Assembly: GCA_963756455.1 (NCBI GenBank)
Contig: CAVWNC010000004.1
Location: forward strand, 3,286,001 to 3,350,000
From: DASQPA01 sp963756455
GTDB taxonomy: Bacteria > Acidobacteriota > Thermoanaerobaculia > Multivoradales > UBA5704
Reading direction: 5' to 3'
DNA length: 64,000 bases
The notes under the pieces were generated by a model. The model was not told the origin of the DNA, made no database searches, and worked only from the letters and a program-made list of their open reading frames with translations. Shown here one piece after another: positions 35,554 to 47,779 of the stretch. A program made the position numbers and the translations under genes. Each line of letters starts with the position of its first letter. Positions within the stretch are counted from its first letter, which is position 1.

Positions 35554-36615
35554 TCACTCCCCGAACAGGTCGAGCTGCCCCGAAACCGGGGCCGGCCGCC
35601 TGAAGGCGGCGGTCGAGAGGTCGTAGGTGCGGGTTCCGAGGCCGAGGCGGCGGCAGGTGGTCTGGTAGAGGGCCTGCATCTGCTCGACGAAGATGCCCTC
35701 CCCCTTCATGCGGCTGCCGAAGCGGGGATCGTTCAGGCGCCCGCCGCGCATGCCGCGGATGCGGTTCAGGATCTTCTCCTTGCGGTCGGGAAAGTGTTCG
35801 GTGAGCCACTCCTCGAAGAGGCCGGCGACCGCTCCGGGGAGACGGAGGGGGATGAAGTGAGCGCTCTTCGCCCCGGCCTCGGCCGCAGCGGTCAAGATCG
35901 CCGGCAGCTCGTGGTCGGTCAGGCCCGGGACCATGGGCGCGGCCAAGACGGCGCAGGGGATGCCCGCGGCGGTGAGCTTGGCGACGGCGGCCAGGCGGTC
36001 CCGGGGGTGCGAGGCGCGGGGCTCCATGGTGCGGGCGATCTCGGGATCGAGGGTCGTGATCGAGACGCAGACGAGCGCCGCCCGGTGCTCGGCGAGGCTC
36101 GCCAGGTGATCGACGTCTCTCGCCACCAGGGCGTTCTTGGTGATGATGGCGACCGGGTTTCTGAACTCGGCGAGGACCGCGAGGCAGCGCCGGGTGATCT
36201 CCAGCCGGCGCTCGACCGGCTGGTAGGGGTCGGTCACGCCCGACATGGCGATCACCTCTGGCTCGTAGCTGCGCTTGCCCAGCTCGCGGCGGAGGAGCTC
36301 CGGGGCATCCTCCTTGACGAAGATTCGAGTCTCGAAGTCGAGGCCGGCCGAAAGGTCCAGGTACTCGTGGGTGGGGCGCGCAAAGCAGTAGATGCAGCCG
36401 TGCTCGCAGCCGCGATAGGGATTGACCGAGACCGAGAAGCCGACGTCCGGGCTGTCGTTGCGCGCCAGGATGGCGCGGGTCGTGTCGGTATAGAAGATCG
36501 TCTCCACCTTGTCGGGCGGCGGCTCTTCCGATTCGATCGAGAGACGGGTGAAGCGGTTCTCGGGATTCCCCGAGGCGCCGCGGCCGCGGGGACCGGAGAG
36601 GGGTGCGGCGTCCAT
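35554..36615 (-). CDS. PA0069-family radical SAM protein
   Basis: The product is 353 residues. The iron-sulfur motif is CEHGCIYC, preceded by SVNPYRGC, and FARPTHEYLDLSAGLDFE is typical of the PA0069 family, which is distantly related to spore photoproduct lyase. The substrate is unknown. It ends 38 bp upstream of the DUF2007 gene in the same direction, so it may belong to that operon or to its own unit. Confidence 0.88.
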   Translation of the reverse strand: MDAAPLSGPRGRGASGNPENRFTRLSIESEEPPPDKVETIFYTDTTRAILARNDSPDVGFSVSVNPYRGCEHGCIYCFARPTHEYLDLSAGLDFETRIFVKEDAPELLRRELGKRSYEPEVIAMSGVTDPYQPVERRLEITRRCLAVLAEFRNPVAIITKNALVARDVDHLASLAEHRAALVCVSITTLDPEIARTMEPRASHPRDRLAAVAKLTAAGIPCAVLAAPMVPGLTDHELPAILTAAAEAGAKSAHFIPLRLPGAVAGLFEEWLTEHFPDRKEKILNRIRGMRGGRLNDPRFGSRMKGEGIFVEQMQALYQTTCRRLGLGTRTYDLSTAAFRRPAPVSGQLDLFGE

Positions 36616-36718
36616 GCGGGGAGTATACCCGTCTTACGCCTTGTTTATTCCGTTCTCGGTCGGTAGAATCAGTTCCGCCACCCAGGGAGAGGTGGTGCAT
36701 CGAAGCGCGGAGACCCGC

Positions 36719-36979
36719 ATGGTATGGACGGACATCCGCCGGCATTATCCTCACCAGTGGCTTCTGGTTGAGGCGCTGCTGGCACGTTCAGAGGCGGGAC
36801 AACGGCGACTGGAGGAGCTGGCCGTCGTCGACGCCTTCCCGGACGGTAAAACCGCTCTCCGCGCGTACTTGAGATTCCACCGCGACGCGCCACAGCGGGA
36901 GCTCTACGTAATCCACAGCGATCGCGAAGAGCTGGAGATCACCGAACGCACCTTGCTCGGCCTCCGCGTCTCCGGATGA
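36719..36979 (+). CDS. Small conserved hypothetical protein
   Basis: The product is 86 residues. It has an alphabeta pattern (TDIRRHYPHQWLLVEALLA, then AVVDAFPDGKTALRAYLRF and ELYVIHSDREELEI). I recognise the pattern as resembling small proteins often found with retropepsin-like aspartyl proteases, but no such gene is present here. The ATG at 36719 is the most likely start; GTG codons lie upstream. It is divergent from the radical SAM gene. The function is unknown. Confidence 0.65.
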   Translation: MVWTDIRRHYPHQWLLVEALLARSEAGQRRLEELAVVDAFPDGKTALRAYLRFHRDAPQRELYVIHSDREELEITERTLLGLRVSG

Positions 36980-37001
36980 AAATCCGGCCCACGGCTCCTT
37001 C

Positions 37002-38303
37002 CTACTCGTCCACGCCATGCCCGGCGAGAAGACCCGCGAAAGACCGACGGCCCAGCTCTTCCCGCGTGAGCCCGGTCTGCTCGACCGCCTCCTCCTCGGA
37101 GAGGGCGCCGCAGGCGAGGGCGGCGAGGAAGGTGTTGAGGAGCCCCTGGCCGGTCGCGGCGTCGTCGAAGACCGCTCCCACTCGGGTGGCCTGGGCGGCG
37201 CTCTCGACGAAATTGCGCAGCCGGGCGGCCGCCGCGGGGAGCCCCTCCAGGTAGAAGGCGTAGACCGCGGCGTAGCGGGTGGGGAGCTGGGCCGGGTGGA
37301 GGTCCCAACCCTGGGGAAAGCCGGCGACGAGGGCGCGGCGGACCGCGCCGTAGTGGAGGCGCCAGGCGGCGTGGACGGCCTCGCGGTTCGCTTCCATCTC
37401 CGGCCAGGGCAGGCTGCCCGGTGTTCCCGGCGTCGGTCCCAGCCGGTGCGGCGGGATGGGGAGGAGGGTGACCGCGCCGTCCGCGAGGCGCACCCCGCTG
37501 CCGGCGAGGGCGACCTGCATCGTCTGCCGCGCGTAGTCGCAGGCGGGATGGTCGAGCCGCTGGTGGGCGGCGGTGATCCCCAGGGCCGCCGTGTAGTCGT
37601 AGGCCCCGAAGTGGACGGCGGCGCAGCGGCCGCGAGCGGCGGCCACCAGACGGCGGAGCGGCACCGCGCCATCGGCGTCGAGGAGCGCCTGGGGCGTCTC
37701 GATCATCAGCTCCAGCCCGAGCCGGCCGGGAGCGCAGACGAGGACCGCCTCCAGGAGGTCGAGCGCATCGGCGAGGGCCGCCACCTCCGCCGCGCCTACG
37801 ACCTTGGGGAGGGTGACGAGGAAGCGCGGCGGCAGCCGGCCGTCGGCGCGCTCCGCCAGCTCCTTGAAGAAGACCTCCAGGGTGCGCATGCCGCGCGCCG
37901 CGCTCTCCCCGGCAAGCGGCTTGATCCGGATGCCGAGCGAGGCCGGCAGGCTCCCCGCCTCCATCCCCCGCGCCACCTCGGCCGCGACGGCGCGGGCATG
38001 GCCGTCCTCCTCGGCGTCCGGCCGGTAGCCGTAGCCGTCCTCGAAATCGATCCGGTAGTCCTCGATCGGCTCGCGGCGGAGCTTGGCAACCACCCGCTCG
38101 TACACCGTCTCCGCGAGCGCCGCCGGCAGCCCCACCGCGCGGGCGAAGGTCTCCGGCTCGGGCGCGTACTCCGCGAGCGTCTGCAGCGCCCGCGCCCCCA
38201 GCCGGCCGGCGGTATACGACCGGAAGAGGTGCGCCCCGCCATAGACCGTATGAACCGGCTGGCGATCGTCGGCGATCGTCGGGAGCAAGGGGAGCAGGGA
38301 CAT
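37002..38303 (-). CDS. DUF6986 / CitE-like (HpcH/HpaI) aldolase-fold protein
   Basis: The product is about 433 residues. DFEDGYGYRPDAEED, RIKPLAGESAARG and LELMIETPQALLDADG are motifs of the HpcH/HpaI-CitE TIM barrel (metal-binding Glu and Asp), here in the larger DUF6986 form. It may act on an acyl-CoA or a 2-oxoacid; the substrate is unknown. The ATG at 38303 is preferred to a GTG at 38309. It is convergent with the orphan gene at 36.7 kb and divergent from wecB. Confidence 0.85.
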   Translation of the reverse strand: MSLLPLLPTIADDRQPVHTVYGGAHLFRSYTAGRLGARALQTLAEYAPEPETFARAVGLPAALAETVYERVVAKLRREPIEDYRIDFEDGYGYRPDAEEDGHARAVAAEVARGMEAGSLPASLGIRIKPLAGESAARGMRTLEVFFKELAERADGRLPPRFLVTLPKVVGAAEVAALADALDLLEAVLVCAPGRLGLELMIETPQALLDADGAVPLRRLVAAARGRCAAVHFGAYDYTAALGITAAHQRLDHPACDYARQTMQVALAGSGVRLADGAVTLLPIPPHRLGPTPGTPGSLPWPEMEANREAVHAAWRLHYGAVRRALVAGFPQGWDLHPAQLPTRYAAVYAFYLEGLPAAAARLRNFVESAAQATRVGAVFDDAATGQGLLNTFLAALACGALSEEEAVEQTGLTREELGRRSFAGLLAGHGVDE

Positions 38304-38343
38304 CGCCACCCTAGCCTACAGCAGGAGGTTATGATGCGGGGGG

Positions 38344-39486
38344 ATGGAGAGCATGAACGCAGGGGCCGACGGCCGCATCGAGGTTCTCCTCCTCTACGGG
38401 ACCCGTCCCGAGGCGATCAAGATGGCGCCGGTCGTCGCGGCCCTCCGGGCGCGGCCGGAGCGTTTCGCGGTCACCGTCTGCAGCACGGCCCAGCACCGCG
38501 GCATGCTCGACCAGGTGCAGGCCCTCTTCGGTCTCGAGGCGGACGTCGATCTCGACCTGATGCGCCCGGACCAGAGCCTGAACGGCCTCACCTCCCGGCT
38601 CTTCGCCGCCCTCGATCCGATCCTCCTCGAACGCCGCCCCCACTGGCTCCTCGTCCAGGGCGACACGACGAGCGCCTTCGCCGGCGCCTTCGCCGCCTTC
38701 CACCGCGGAGTGAAGGTGGGCCACGTCGAGGCGGGTCTGCGCTCCGGGAACCTGCGGCGCCCCTTTCCCGAGGAGGCGAACCGGCGCGCCATCGACCTCG
38801 TCGCCGACGCCCTCTTCGCCCCCACCGAGCGCTCCCGCCAGGCCCTCCTCGCCGAGGGGGTCGACCCCGGCCGCGTCTTCCTGACCGGCAACACCGTCGT
38901 CGACGCTCTCTTAGAGATCGCCCCACGGCTGGGCGCCGAGCCCGAGCGCGACGAGGTGCTCGTCACCGTCCACCGGCGGGAGAGCTTCGGCGCGCCCTTG
39001 GAAGAGATCTTCGCCGCCTTGGCCGAGCTCGCCGCCGCCTTCCCGAAGACCCGCTTCGTCTACCCGGTCCACCCCAACCCCCACGTCCGCGAGCCCGCCC
39101 ACCGCCGGCTCTCCGGCCTCCCCAACCTGACGCTCCACGAGCCCTTCGACTACCTGGAGCTCCTAAGGCACCTGCGCGCGGCGCGCCTGGTGATCACCGA
39201 CAGCGGCGGCCTCCAGGAAGAGGCTCCGACGTTCGGCCGGCCGGTGCTCGTCCTCCGCGACGAGACCGAGCGACCGGAGGGAGTCGAGGTCGGAGCGGCC
39301 GAGCTCGTCGGCACCGACCGGCAGAGGATCGTCGCCGCCGCCACCCGGCACCTGTCCGCGGGCGCGACCCGAGAAATCGCCGTCTCCAATCCTTACGGCG
39401 ACGGCCACGCCGCCCAGAGGATCGCCGCCTGCCTGGCCGGCGAGCCGTTCGCGCCGTTCGCGCCGACTTCCGAGCCGGCGTCCTAA
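38344..39486 (+). CDS. wecB: UDP-N-acetylglucosamine 2-epimerase (non-hydrolysing) family
   Basis: The product is 380 residues. YGTRPEAIKMAPVV, VQGDTTSAFAGAFAAFHR, GHVEAGLRSG, PFPEEANRRAID and TDSGGLQEEAPTFG are the signature motifs. It converts UDP-GlcNAc to UDP-ManNAc, or a related 2-epimerisation (WbpI-like). Together with the DegT aminotransferase and WbpD-like acetyltransferase at 47.8-49.7 kb it may serve a di-N-acetyl sugar pathway. Its stop codon overlaps that of the convergent DoxX-like gene. Confidence 0.92.
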   Translation: MESMNAGADGRIEVLLLYGTRPEAIKMAPVVAALRARPERFAVTVCSTAQHRGMLDQVQALFGLEADVDLDLMRPDQSLNGLTSRLFAALDPILLERRPHWLLVQGDTTSAFAGAFAAFHRGVKVGHVEAGLRSGNLRRPFPEEANRRAIDLVADALFAPTERSRQALLAEGVDPGRVFLTGNTVVDALLEIAPRLGAEPERDEVLVTVHRRESFGAPLEEIFAALAELAAAFPKTRFVYPVHPNPHVREPAHRRLSGLPNLTLHEPFDYLELLRHLRAARLVITDSGGLQEEAPTFGRPVLVLRDETERPEGVEVGAAELVGTDRQRIVAAATRHLSAGATREIAVSNPYGDGHAAQRIAACLAGEPFAPFAPTSEPAS

Positions 39487-39830
39487 CCGCCCCGCGTATA
39501 CCAGCAGGCCCAGGCGATCAGCACCGCCTGGAGCGGCAGCCGCAGCCAGAGAGCGACCGGGCTGATCTTTCGGAACAGCTCCGGGTGGAGCGCCATGTGG
39601 AGATTGGCCGGAAAGACCGCGACGAGAAGCGCGATCAATCCCCAAGCGGCGGGAACCCGGAAGCGCGGGACGAGGACCAGAATCCCCAGGGCCACCTCGG
39701 CGAGCCCGCTCACGAAGACGAGCTGCCGCGGCCACGGCAGATAGGGCGGCATGATCTTCACGTACATCCCCGGCCGAAGGAAGTGGAGGATCCCCGCCGC
39801 GACGAAAAAAAGTCCCAGGAGCCAGAGCAT
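39483..39830 (-). CDS. DoxX-like small membrane protein
   Basis: The product is about 115 residues with four hydrophobic segments. LWLLGLFFVAAGILHFLRPG and VSGLAEVALGILVLVP fit the DoxX/SURF4-like family. Its role is unknown, perhaps redox-linked membrane function. The ATG at 39830 fits the family's usual N-terminus; an in-frame TTG at 39851 is an alternative. It converges on wecB with overlapping stop codons (TAA/TAG). Confidence 0.8.
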   Translation of the reverse strand: MLWLLGLFFVAAGILHFLRPGMYVKIMPPYLPWPRQLVFVSGLAEVALGILVLVPRFRVPAAWGLIALLVAVFPANLHMALHPELFRKISPVALWLRLPLQAVLIAWACWYTRGG

Positions 39831-40073
39831 GATGAGCGGGAGCGGACGCAAAGCGGGTCCGAGTATATCCGTGCGACCGTTCTCAGGGCCGGCTGTAGCC
39901 GATCGAATCGTAATCGGCGTGCAGCGCGCCGGCGTAGCTATAGGGATCGAGCTGAGTTTCCGGGGGTTTCCGGGAGTTTCCAGGGGTCCGACGGGGTTGG
40001 GCGGCCGCTCTGGGTTCTCGGGACGAGCAGTGCTATCGTCCTCGGAGCATTCCGCCGACCGAGGACTTGAAGG

Positions 40074-42875
<2,802 letters not shown>

Positions 42876-42878
42876 GCG

Positions 42879-43571
42879 ATGGCTTCTGACTCGGCCTTAC
42901 TGCAACAGATCGAGTACTACCGGGCTCGCGCCGGCGAGTACGATCAGTGGTTCTATCGGCAGGGCCGCTACGATCACGGCTCCGAATTGAACCGGCTCTG
43001 GTTTCTAGAGACGCAGGAAGTCGCCGACGCGCTCGCTGTCTTTAAGCCTTCCGGCTCGGTGCTCGAACTGGCCTGCGGCACCGGCAACTGGACCGGGCAC
43101 CTCCTCCGCCACGCGACAGACCTGACCGCCGTCGACGCGACGCCCGAGGTGCTCGCGCTCCATCGCCAGAAGCATCCCGACGCGAAGATCGAGTACGTCG
43201 AGGCCGATCTCTTCGCCTGGGAGCCGCCCCGGCAGTGGGACGTCGTCTTCTTCGGCTTCTTTCTCTCCCACGTCCCGCCGGAGAAATTCGAGCCGTTCTG
43301 GCGCCTGGTGGAAGCCGCGCTCCGTCCGGGCGGCCGCTTTTTCCTCGTCGATTCGCTCCGTGAGGAGAGCTCGGGCGCGGCCGATCACCAGCTTCCCACA
43401 GGGTCCGATGTGAAGATGACCCGCCGCCTGAACGACGGGCGGGAATTCTCGGTCTACAAGGTTTTCTACGAGCCGGACGAATTGGAAACGCGGCTGCGGA
43501 AGCTCGGCTGGAACGCCACCGCCTCCCAGACCGCCCACTACTTTCTCCATGCGGAGGGCTCGCGGGCCTAG
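42879..43571 (+). CDS. Class I SAM-dependent methyltransferase
   Basis: The product is 230 residues. The SAM-binding motif I is VLELACGTGNWTGHLL, motif II is around AVDATPEVLAL, and motif IV (WDVVFFGFFLSHVP) follows. The substrate is unknown; its position before a deacetylase and glycan genes suggests a sugar or lipid substrate, which is only inference. It starts 3 bp after the peptidase stop. Confidence 0.88.
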   Translation: MASDSALLQQIEYYRARAGEYDQWFYRQGRYDHGSELNRLWFLETQEVADALAVFKPSGSVLELACGTGNWTGHLLRHATDLTAVDATPEVLALHRQKHPDAKIEYVEADLFAWEPPRQWDVVFFGFFLSHVPPEKFEPFWRLVEAALRPGGRFFLVDSLREESSGAADHQLPTGSDVKMTRRLNDGREFSVYKVFYEPDELETRLRKLGWNATASQTAHYFLHAEGSRA

Positions 43572-43586
43572 CGCTCGCGCTTCACG

Positions 43587-44567
43587 ATGTCGACTTCGAG
43601 CCGCCCCCCCGCCAGCCTGTCGCTGGACCTCGACAACCTGTGGTCCTATCTCAAGATCCATGGCGATCCCGAGTGGGAAGCCTATCCGTCGTATCTCAAC
43701 GTGGCCGTCCCGCGCATCCTGGAGTTTCTCGCCGCCCGGAAACTCAGGATCACCTTCTTCGTCGTCGGGCAGGACGCCGTTCGGGAGGAGAACCGGGCGC
43801 CTCTGGCGGCCCTGGCGGCGGCGGGGCACGAGATCGGCAACCATTCCTTCCGGCATGAGTCGTGGCTCCATCTCTATTCCGAAGCCGAGTTGGAAGAGGA
43901 GATGACCCAAGCGGAGGCCGCGATCGAAGGGGCGACCGGCCGACGGCCGACGGGATTTCGCGGCCCGGGGTTCAGCCTGTCGGAGGGGACGCTCGCGGCC
44001 CTCGTCCGGCGGGGGTACCGCTACGACGCGAGCACGCTCCCGACTTTTCTCGGACCGCTCGCCCGGGCGTACTACTTCAAGACCGCCGGGCTGACCGCGG
44101 AGGAGAAGAAGAAGCGGAAAGTCCTCTTCGGCAAATTCTCGGAGGGGCTGCGGCCGATCCGGCCCTACCGCTGGCGCATGGGCGAAGAGCGGATCGTCGA
44201 GATCCCGGTGACGACGATGCCGATCTTCAGGACGCCGATCCACCTGAGCTACATTCTCTATCTCGATTTGATCTCACCGTTTCTCGGGCGGCTCTATTTC
44301 AATACCGCCCTCACCCTCTGCCGGCTCGCCGGGGTACAGCCGTCGATCCTCCTCCATCCGCTTGATTTCATGGGCTCGGACGATACCGACAAGCTGTCGT
44401 TCTTTCCCGGCATGCGCCGCCCGAGCAGTTGGAAGCTCGCCCGGGTCTCCGAGCATCTCGAAGCCCTCGCGAAGAAATTCGAGGTGGTGGGAATGGCCGA
44501 GCACGTCGAGCGCCTGGAACGGAACTCGCGGCTTCCCTTGCGGGAGCCGGTCTTCGCCAAGAGCTGA
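43587..44567 (+). CDS. Polysaccharide deacetylase (NodB-like)
   Basis: The product is 326 residues. Motif 1 appears as SLDLDNLWSYL, the metal motif is NHSFRH (HSxxH form), and TGFRGPGF carries the catalytic Arg region. It is probably a peptidoglycan or exopolysaccharide deacetylase. There is no signal peptide. The C-terminal half has a TM-like segment (LSYILYLDLISPFLGRLYF). It converges on the GT39 gene with a 2-bp gap. Confidence 0.85.
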   Translation: MSTSSRPPASLSLDLDNLWSYLKIHGDPEWEAYPSYLNVAVPRILEFLAARKLRITFFVVGQDAVREENRAPLAALAAAGHEIGNHSFRHESWLHLYSEAELEEEMTQAEAAIEGATGRRPTGFRGPGFSLSEGTLAALVRRGYRYDASTLPTFLGPLARAYYFKTAGLTAEEKKKRKVLFGKFSEGLRPIRPYRWRMGEERIVEIPVTTMPIFRTPIHLSYILYLDLISPFLGRLYFNTALTLCRLAGVQPSILLHPLDFMGSDDTDKLSFFPGMRRPSSWKLARVSEHLEALAKKFEVVGMAEHVERLERNSRLPLREPVFAKS

Positions 44568-44569
44568 CG

Positions 44570-46282
44570 TTACGAGCGTTTCTTCACCGGTGGGAGCTCG
44601 ACACCCAGCGAGTGGCCGAGCCCCATCATGCCGAAGGCGATCCGGTGCTCCGGGTTGGGGTTTCTGAGGAGGCTCCGGTAGATGTCGAGCCGCGCTCCGG
44701 CGAAGGTTTTGACGTTGCTCAAAATCGGAAAGCTCTGCACCTTGGCGAAGCGCTCGGGATGGCCGGCGAGCACCTGGCGCAGCCGTTCCGCCATGGGGAT
44801 CTGGAAGCCGATCTGAGGATTTTCGACGACGATCAGCTCGGGATCGTAGCGGTAGAGGGTCTTTAAAATCTCGCCGTCCCCACCATTTCCCCCGGCGAAC
44901 TCCTGGTATCCCCCGCGGGGATCGTTCAAAACCCCATAGAGCAGCTTGTCGCCGCGGAGAATCCACAGCCGGGCGTCGGGATCGTGCCGGCGGATCTGGT
45001 AGATGAAGTCGCCGTTTAAAAAGGCGTCGATGAAGGTGAAGCGGGATTCGTGGGTGTGGGCGAGGACGTAGCGCGCCGCCGCCTCGTAGCCGCGGACGTA
45101 GCGGACCGGGCCGGTCACCGCGCGCCAGAAGGCGAAGCCGACGATGATCGCGACGATCGCCCCGAAGACACCCAAGACCGTACGGTTCTCCGCCAGCCGC
45201 AGACGCCCCGCAAGCCACCGGCTGCCCTCGACCGCGAAGAGCGCGAAGGCGGGAACCCAGTAGATCGAATGGCGCGCCTGAAGCTCCGCCAAAGGCGTGA
45301 AGGCGATATACGTGGCCCCGGCGAGCGCCAGGTAGGGCCAGCAGGCCCGCCGCCGTGCCGGCCGCAAGCCGGCGAGGAGGCCGACCAACCCTAAGAGAGC
45401 GGTGAGCACGCGGATCGACCGGCCGAGATTTCGTGGATAGAACGAAAGAGCGTCCAGGAGATGCCGGCCCTTGCCGTCGGGTCCCTGCTGCGCCGTTACG
45501 AGGAGGTGGGTCTTCCCGAACTCGGCGAGCATCGGCACGTAGATCGGCACGACGATCACCATGGCGAGGATGGCCGCGAGCCAGACGTCCCGCCGGCGGA
45601 GCACGTCGAAGCGCCGCAAGCCCAAGAGGGAAATGGCGAAAAAGAGGAGGAGAAAAAAGCCGTCGTAGCGGGCGAGGGCGAAGGCGGAGGCGGCCGCCGC
45701 GGCAATGTAGATGTCGCGCCGCCGGCCGTCGTCCAGGTAGAGGACGAAGTGGTAGACCGCGCCTAGGGCGAAGGCCAAGGCGGGCATCTCCAGCATGACG
45801 TGATGGCTGAGCTCGAAGACCATCGGGGAGAGCCCGAAGAGGAGAACCGAAACGGCGGCGGTGACGGTGCCATGGGTGCGGCGGACGAGGAGGAAGAGCC
45901 AAAAGAAGGCGAGGACGCAGAAGAGATTCAACAGAATTCTCGCCGCCGTGTAGGAGGTGCCGAAGGCGAGCATGAAAACACCCTCGACGCCATGGAAGAG
46001 CGGCGGCCAGACGAGGAGGCCCAAGGCCGGATATTGCAGGTAGTACGAGACGACGTAGGCGCGCAGGTGGCCGAACGGCAGGTCGCGGAGGAGGTCGTGG
46101 AAGAACACCCCCGTCATGACGTGGCGGGTCTCGTCGTTGTTGAAATAGGGCTCGCTCGACGACCAGGTGAGGGCATGGGCGATGCCCAGCAACAGGATGG
46201 AGGCAACAAACCAGAGCCAGGAGTACGCTCGGGGCGTGGGCGATTCTTTGGAGAAAGCGGTAGATCCGAGCGGATCGCTCAT
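44570..46282 (-). CDS. GT39-type (PMT/ArnT-like) membrane glycosyltransferase
   Basis: The product is 570 residues with about ten hydrophobic segments. The first outer loop carries the acidic motif NNDETRHV, typical of GT-C enzymes that use polyprenyl-phosphate sugars. HHVMLEMPALAF and LQARHSIYWVPAFALF are GT39-like segments. It probably transfers a sugar to lipid or protein in the periplasm. The ATG overlaps the FAD oxidoreductase stop as ATGA. Confidence 0.87.
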   Translation of the reverse strand: MSDPLGSTAFSKESPTPRAYSWLWFVASILLLGIAHALTWSSSEPYFNNDETRHVMTGVFFHDLLRDLPFGHLRAYVVSYYLQYPALGLLVWPPLFHGVEGVFMLAFGTSYTAARILLNLFCVLAFFWLFLLVRRTHGTVTAAVSVLLFGLSPMVFELSHHVMLEMPALAFALGAVYHFVLYLDDGRRRDIYIAAAAASAFALARYDGFFLLLFFAISLLGLRRFDVLRRRDVWLAAILAMVIVVPIYVPMLAEFGKTHLLVTAQQGPDGKGRHLLDALSFYPRNLGRSIRVLTALLGLVGLLAGLRPARRRACWPYLALAGATYIAFTPLAELQARHSIYWVPAFALFAVEGSRWLAGRLRLAENRTVLGVFGAIVAIIVGFAFWRAVTGPVRYVRGYEAAARYVLAHTHESRFTFIDAFLNGDFIYQIRRHDPDARLWILRGDKLLYGVLNDPRGGYQEFAGGNGGDGEILKTLYRYDPELIVVENPQIGFQIPMAERLRQVLAGHPERFAKVQSFPILSNVKTFAGARLDIYRSLLRNPNPEHRIAFGMMGLGHSLGVELPPVKKRS

Positions 46283-47640
46283 GGTCGCGCGCCCAACGTT
46301 CCCGGAGCTCCCGGAGAGCCCGCGAGGAATCGCTCCGCGGCCCGGTTCGCGAGCTGGATGGTCTCGTTGACGTTGAGCGTGCCGTGGGCGATGTGCGCCG
46401 CATTGACGAGATGGAGCCCGGGGACCGACGTCGTCACCGGCGGCAGCCGCTCCGAATAGTGAAGGGTGGGAAGGGCGAAGACGTGCCGCACCCGGGAGAC
46501 CCGGAAGGTGAGGAGGTCGCGGCGATCGAAAGTCGGGACCATCGTCTCAAGCGCGGATAGAAAGGTTTCCTGAATCTCGCCGTCCGAGAGGGCGAAGATC
46601 GGATCGTCCGGATCGACATACTTGGGAAGGTAGACGAGCGCGTGGCCGCCGAATTCGGCGCGGTCGACGAGGGTCGACATCTCGATGATCGCCGTGAAGG
46701 GGATGCCGGGGTCGGTGATGTTCGTCACGTAGAAGCCGGCCAGGGGCTTTTTCAGCAGCAGCGAGGCGCAGACGATCCCCAGGTACTGGATGCCGCGGAG
46801 CCGCGCGGTCTCATCTTCCGTCAATCCCTCGCAAATTCTGGCGGCGACCGCGGCGGGGACGGTGGCGACGACCTGATCGAAGGTTTCGGTGTGGCCGCTC
46901 TGAAGCTCGACGCGAATCTTCCCAGCGGAGCCCACGGATTCCGGAGCGATCCTCCGCGCCGCCTGGCCGGTCTGGATCTTCACTCCCTCGTTCTCCAGCG
47001 TCTCTTTGAAGCGATCGAGAACTCGGGCGTAGCCGCCTCGGACGTAGCCGAACATCTCTTTCTTGAGGCCCGTCCGGCGGGCGGCGTACATCCTCGCGAT
47101 GGTCGCCCAGAGGAAGGCGGCGGAGGTCTCCCGGTAGTGCTCGCCGAGCTTGGATTTCAAAAGCGGCAGCCAGATCGTCTCGAAGGTGCGGTCCCCCGAC
47201 CAACGCCTTAGCCAGGTTTCGACCGGGATGGCCTCCAAAGGGAGCGGGTCTTTGACCCGCGAGGCGTGGACGATCGTCGCCCCGAGGCGCATCTTGTCCC
47301 AGAGGCGAAGCGGCGGAAAGCGGAGGAATTCGACGCTGTTCGAAAGCGAATGGAGCCGGCCGCCGGAGTAAAAGCCCGTCTTGGTCTCGGCCCAGCGCAG
47401 CTCACCTTCGATCCCCAGCTCCTTCCAGAGAGCGCGGAGGTGGAGGTCGGAAAGGAGGGTGACGTGATAGTGGCGGTCCCAGACGACGCCGCCGAGCTCC
47501 CAGGCGGAGGCGAGGCCGCCGAGCTCACCTGCCGCCTCGAAGAGAGTGACGCGATGCCCGGCCTGGGCCAGCCGGTGGGCGAGCGTCATGCCCAGAATGC
47601 CGCCTCCGACGACGGCCCAGCGCTCCCGGTCTCCCATCAA
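46279..47640 (-). CDS. FAD-dependent oxidoreductase, amine oxidase/UDP-galactopyranose mutase-like
   Basis: The product is 453 residues. The FAD motif VVGGGILGMTLAHRLAQAGH and GGLASAWELGG are at the N-terminus, and KKEMFGYVRGGYARVLDRF lies in the middle. The fold resembles protoporphyrinogen/phytoene-type oxidoreductases that are common in polysaccharide loci. The substrate is unknown; a sugar- or lipid-linked role is inferred from its coupling to the GT39 gene (ATGA overlap). Confidence 0.86.
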   Translation of the reverse strand: MMGDRERWAVVGGGILGMTLAHRLAQAGHRVTLFEAAGELGGLASAWELGGVVWDRHYHVTLLSDLHLRALWKELGIEGELRWAETKTGFYSGGRLHSLSNSVEFLRFPPLRLWDKMRLGATIVHASRVKDPLPLEAIPVETWLRRWSGDRTFETIWLPLLKSKLGEHYRETSAAFLWATIARMYAARRTGLKKEMFGYVRGGYARVLDRFKETLENEGVKIQTGQAARRIAPESVGSAGKIRVELQSGHTETFDQVVATVPAAVAARICEGLTEDETARLRGIQYLGIVCASLLLKKPLAGFYVTNITDPGIPFTAIIEMSTLVDRAEFGGHALVYLPKYVDPDDPIFALSDGEIQETFLSALETMVPTFDRRDLLTFRVSRVRHVFALPTLHYSERLPPVTTSVPGLHLVNAAHIAHGTLNVNETIQLANRAAERFLAGSPGAPGTLGARP

Positions 47641-47659
47641 CTATCCTAAGCTTCCTCTC

Positions 47660-47779
47660 AACCGTCATCCTGAAGGAGCCTTAGCGACTGAAGGATCTGG
47701 GGGTGGAAGGTCCCACCCTTCAATCTTCCCCCCGCCCAGATCCTTCTCGCTCGCGGCGCTCGCTTTCAGGATGACGGTT
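47660..47779. repeat. Imperfect long hairpin of a dispersed GTCATCCTGA repeat
   Basis: AACCGTCATCCTGAA at 47660-47674 is exactly inverted at 47765-47779, with a second inner pairing (AAGGATCTGGG against CCCAGATCCTT). The same GTCATCCTGA ... AAGGATCTGGG arrangement recurs at about 59876. This is a dispersed palindromic repeat, probably also serving as a terminator between the two leftward glycan genes. Confidence 0.75.

Noticed and set aside
37017..40070. 1017-codon rightward frame
   Set aside because: It overlaps the leftward DUF6986 gene and the frame of wecB; composition is Arg/Gly/Pro-rich without any domain.
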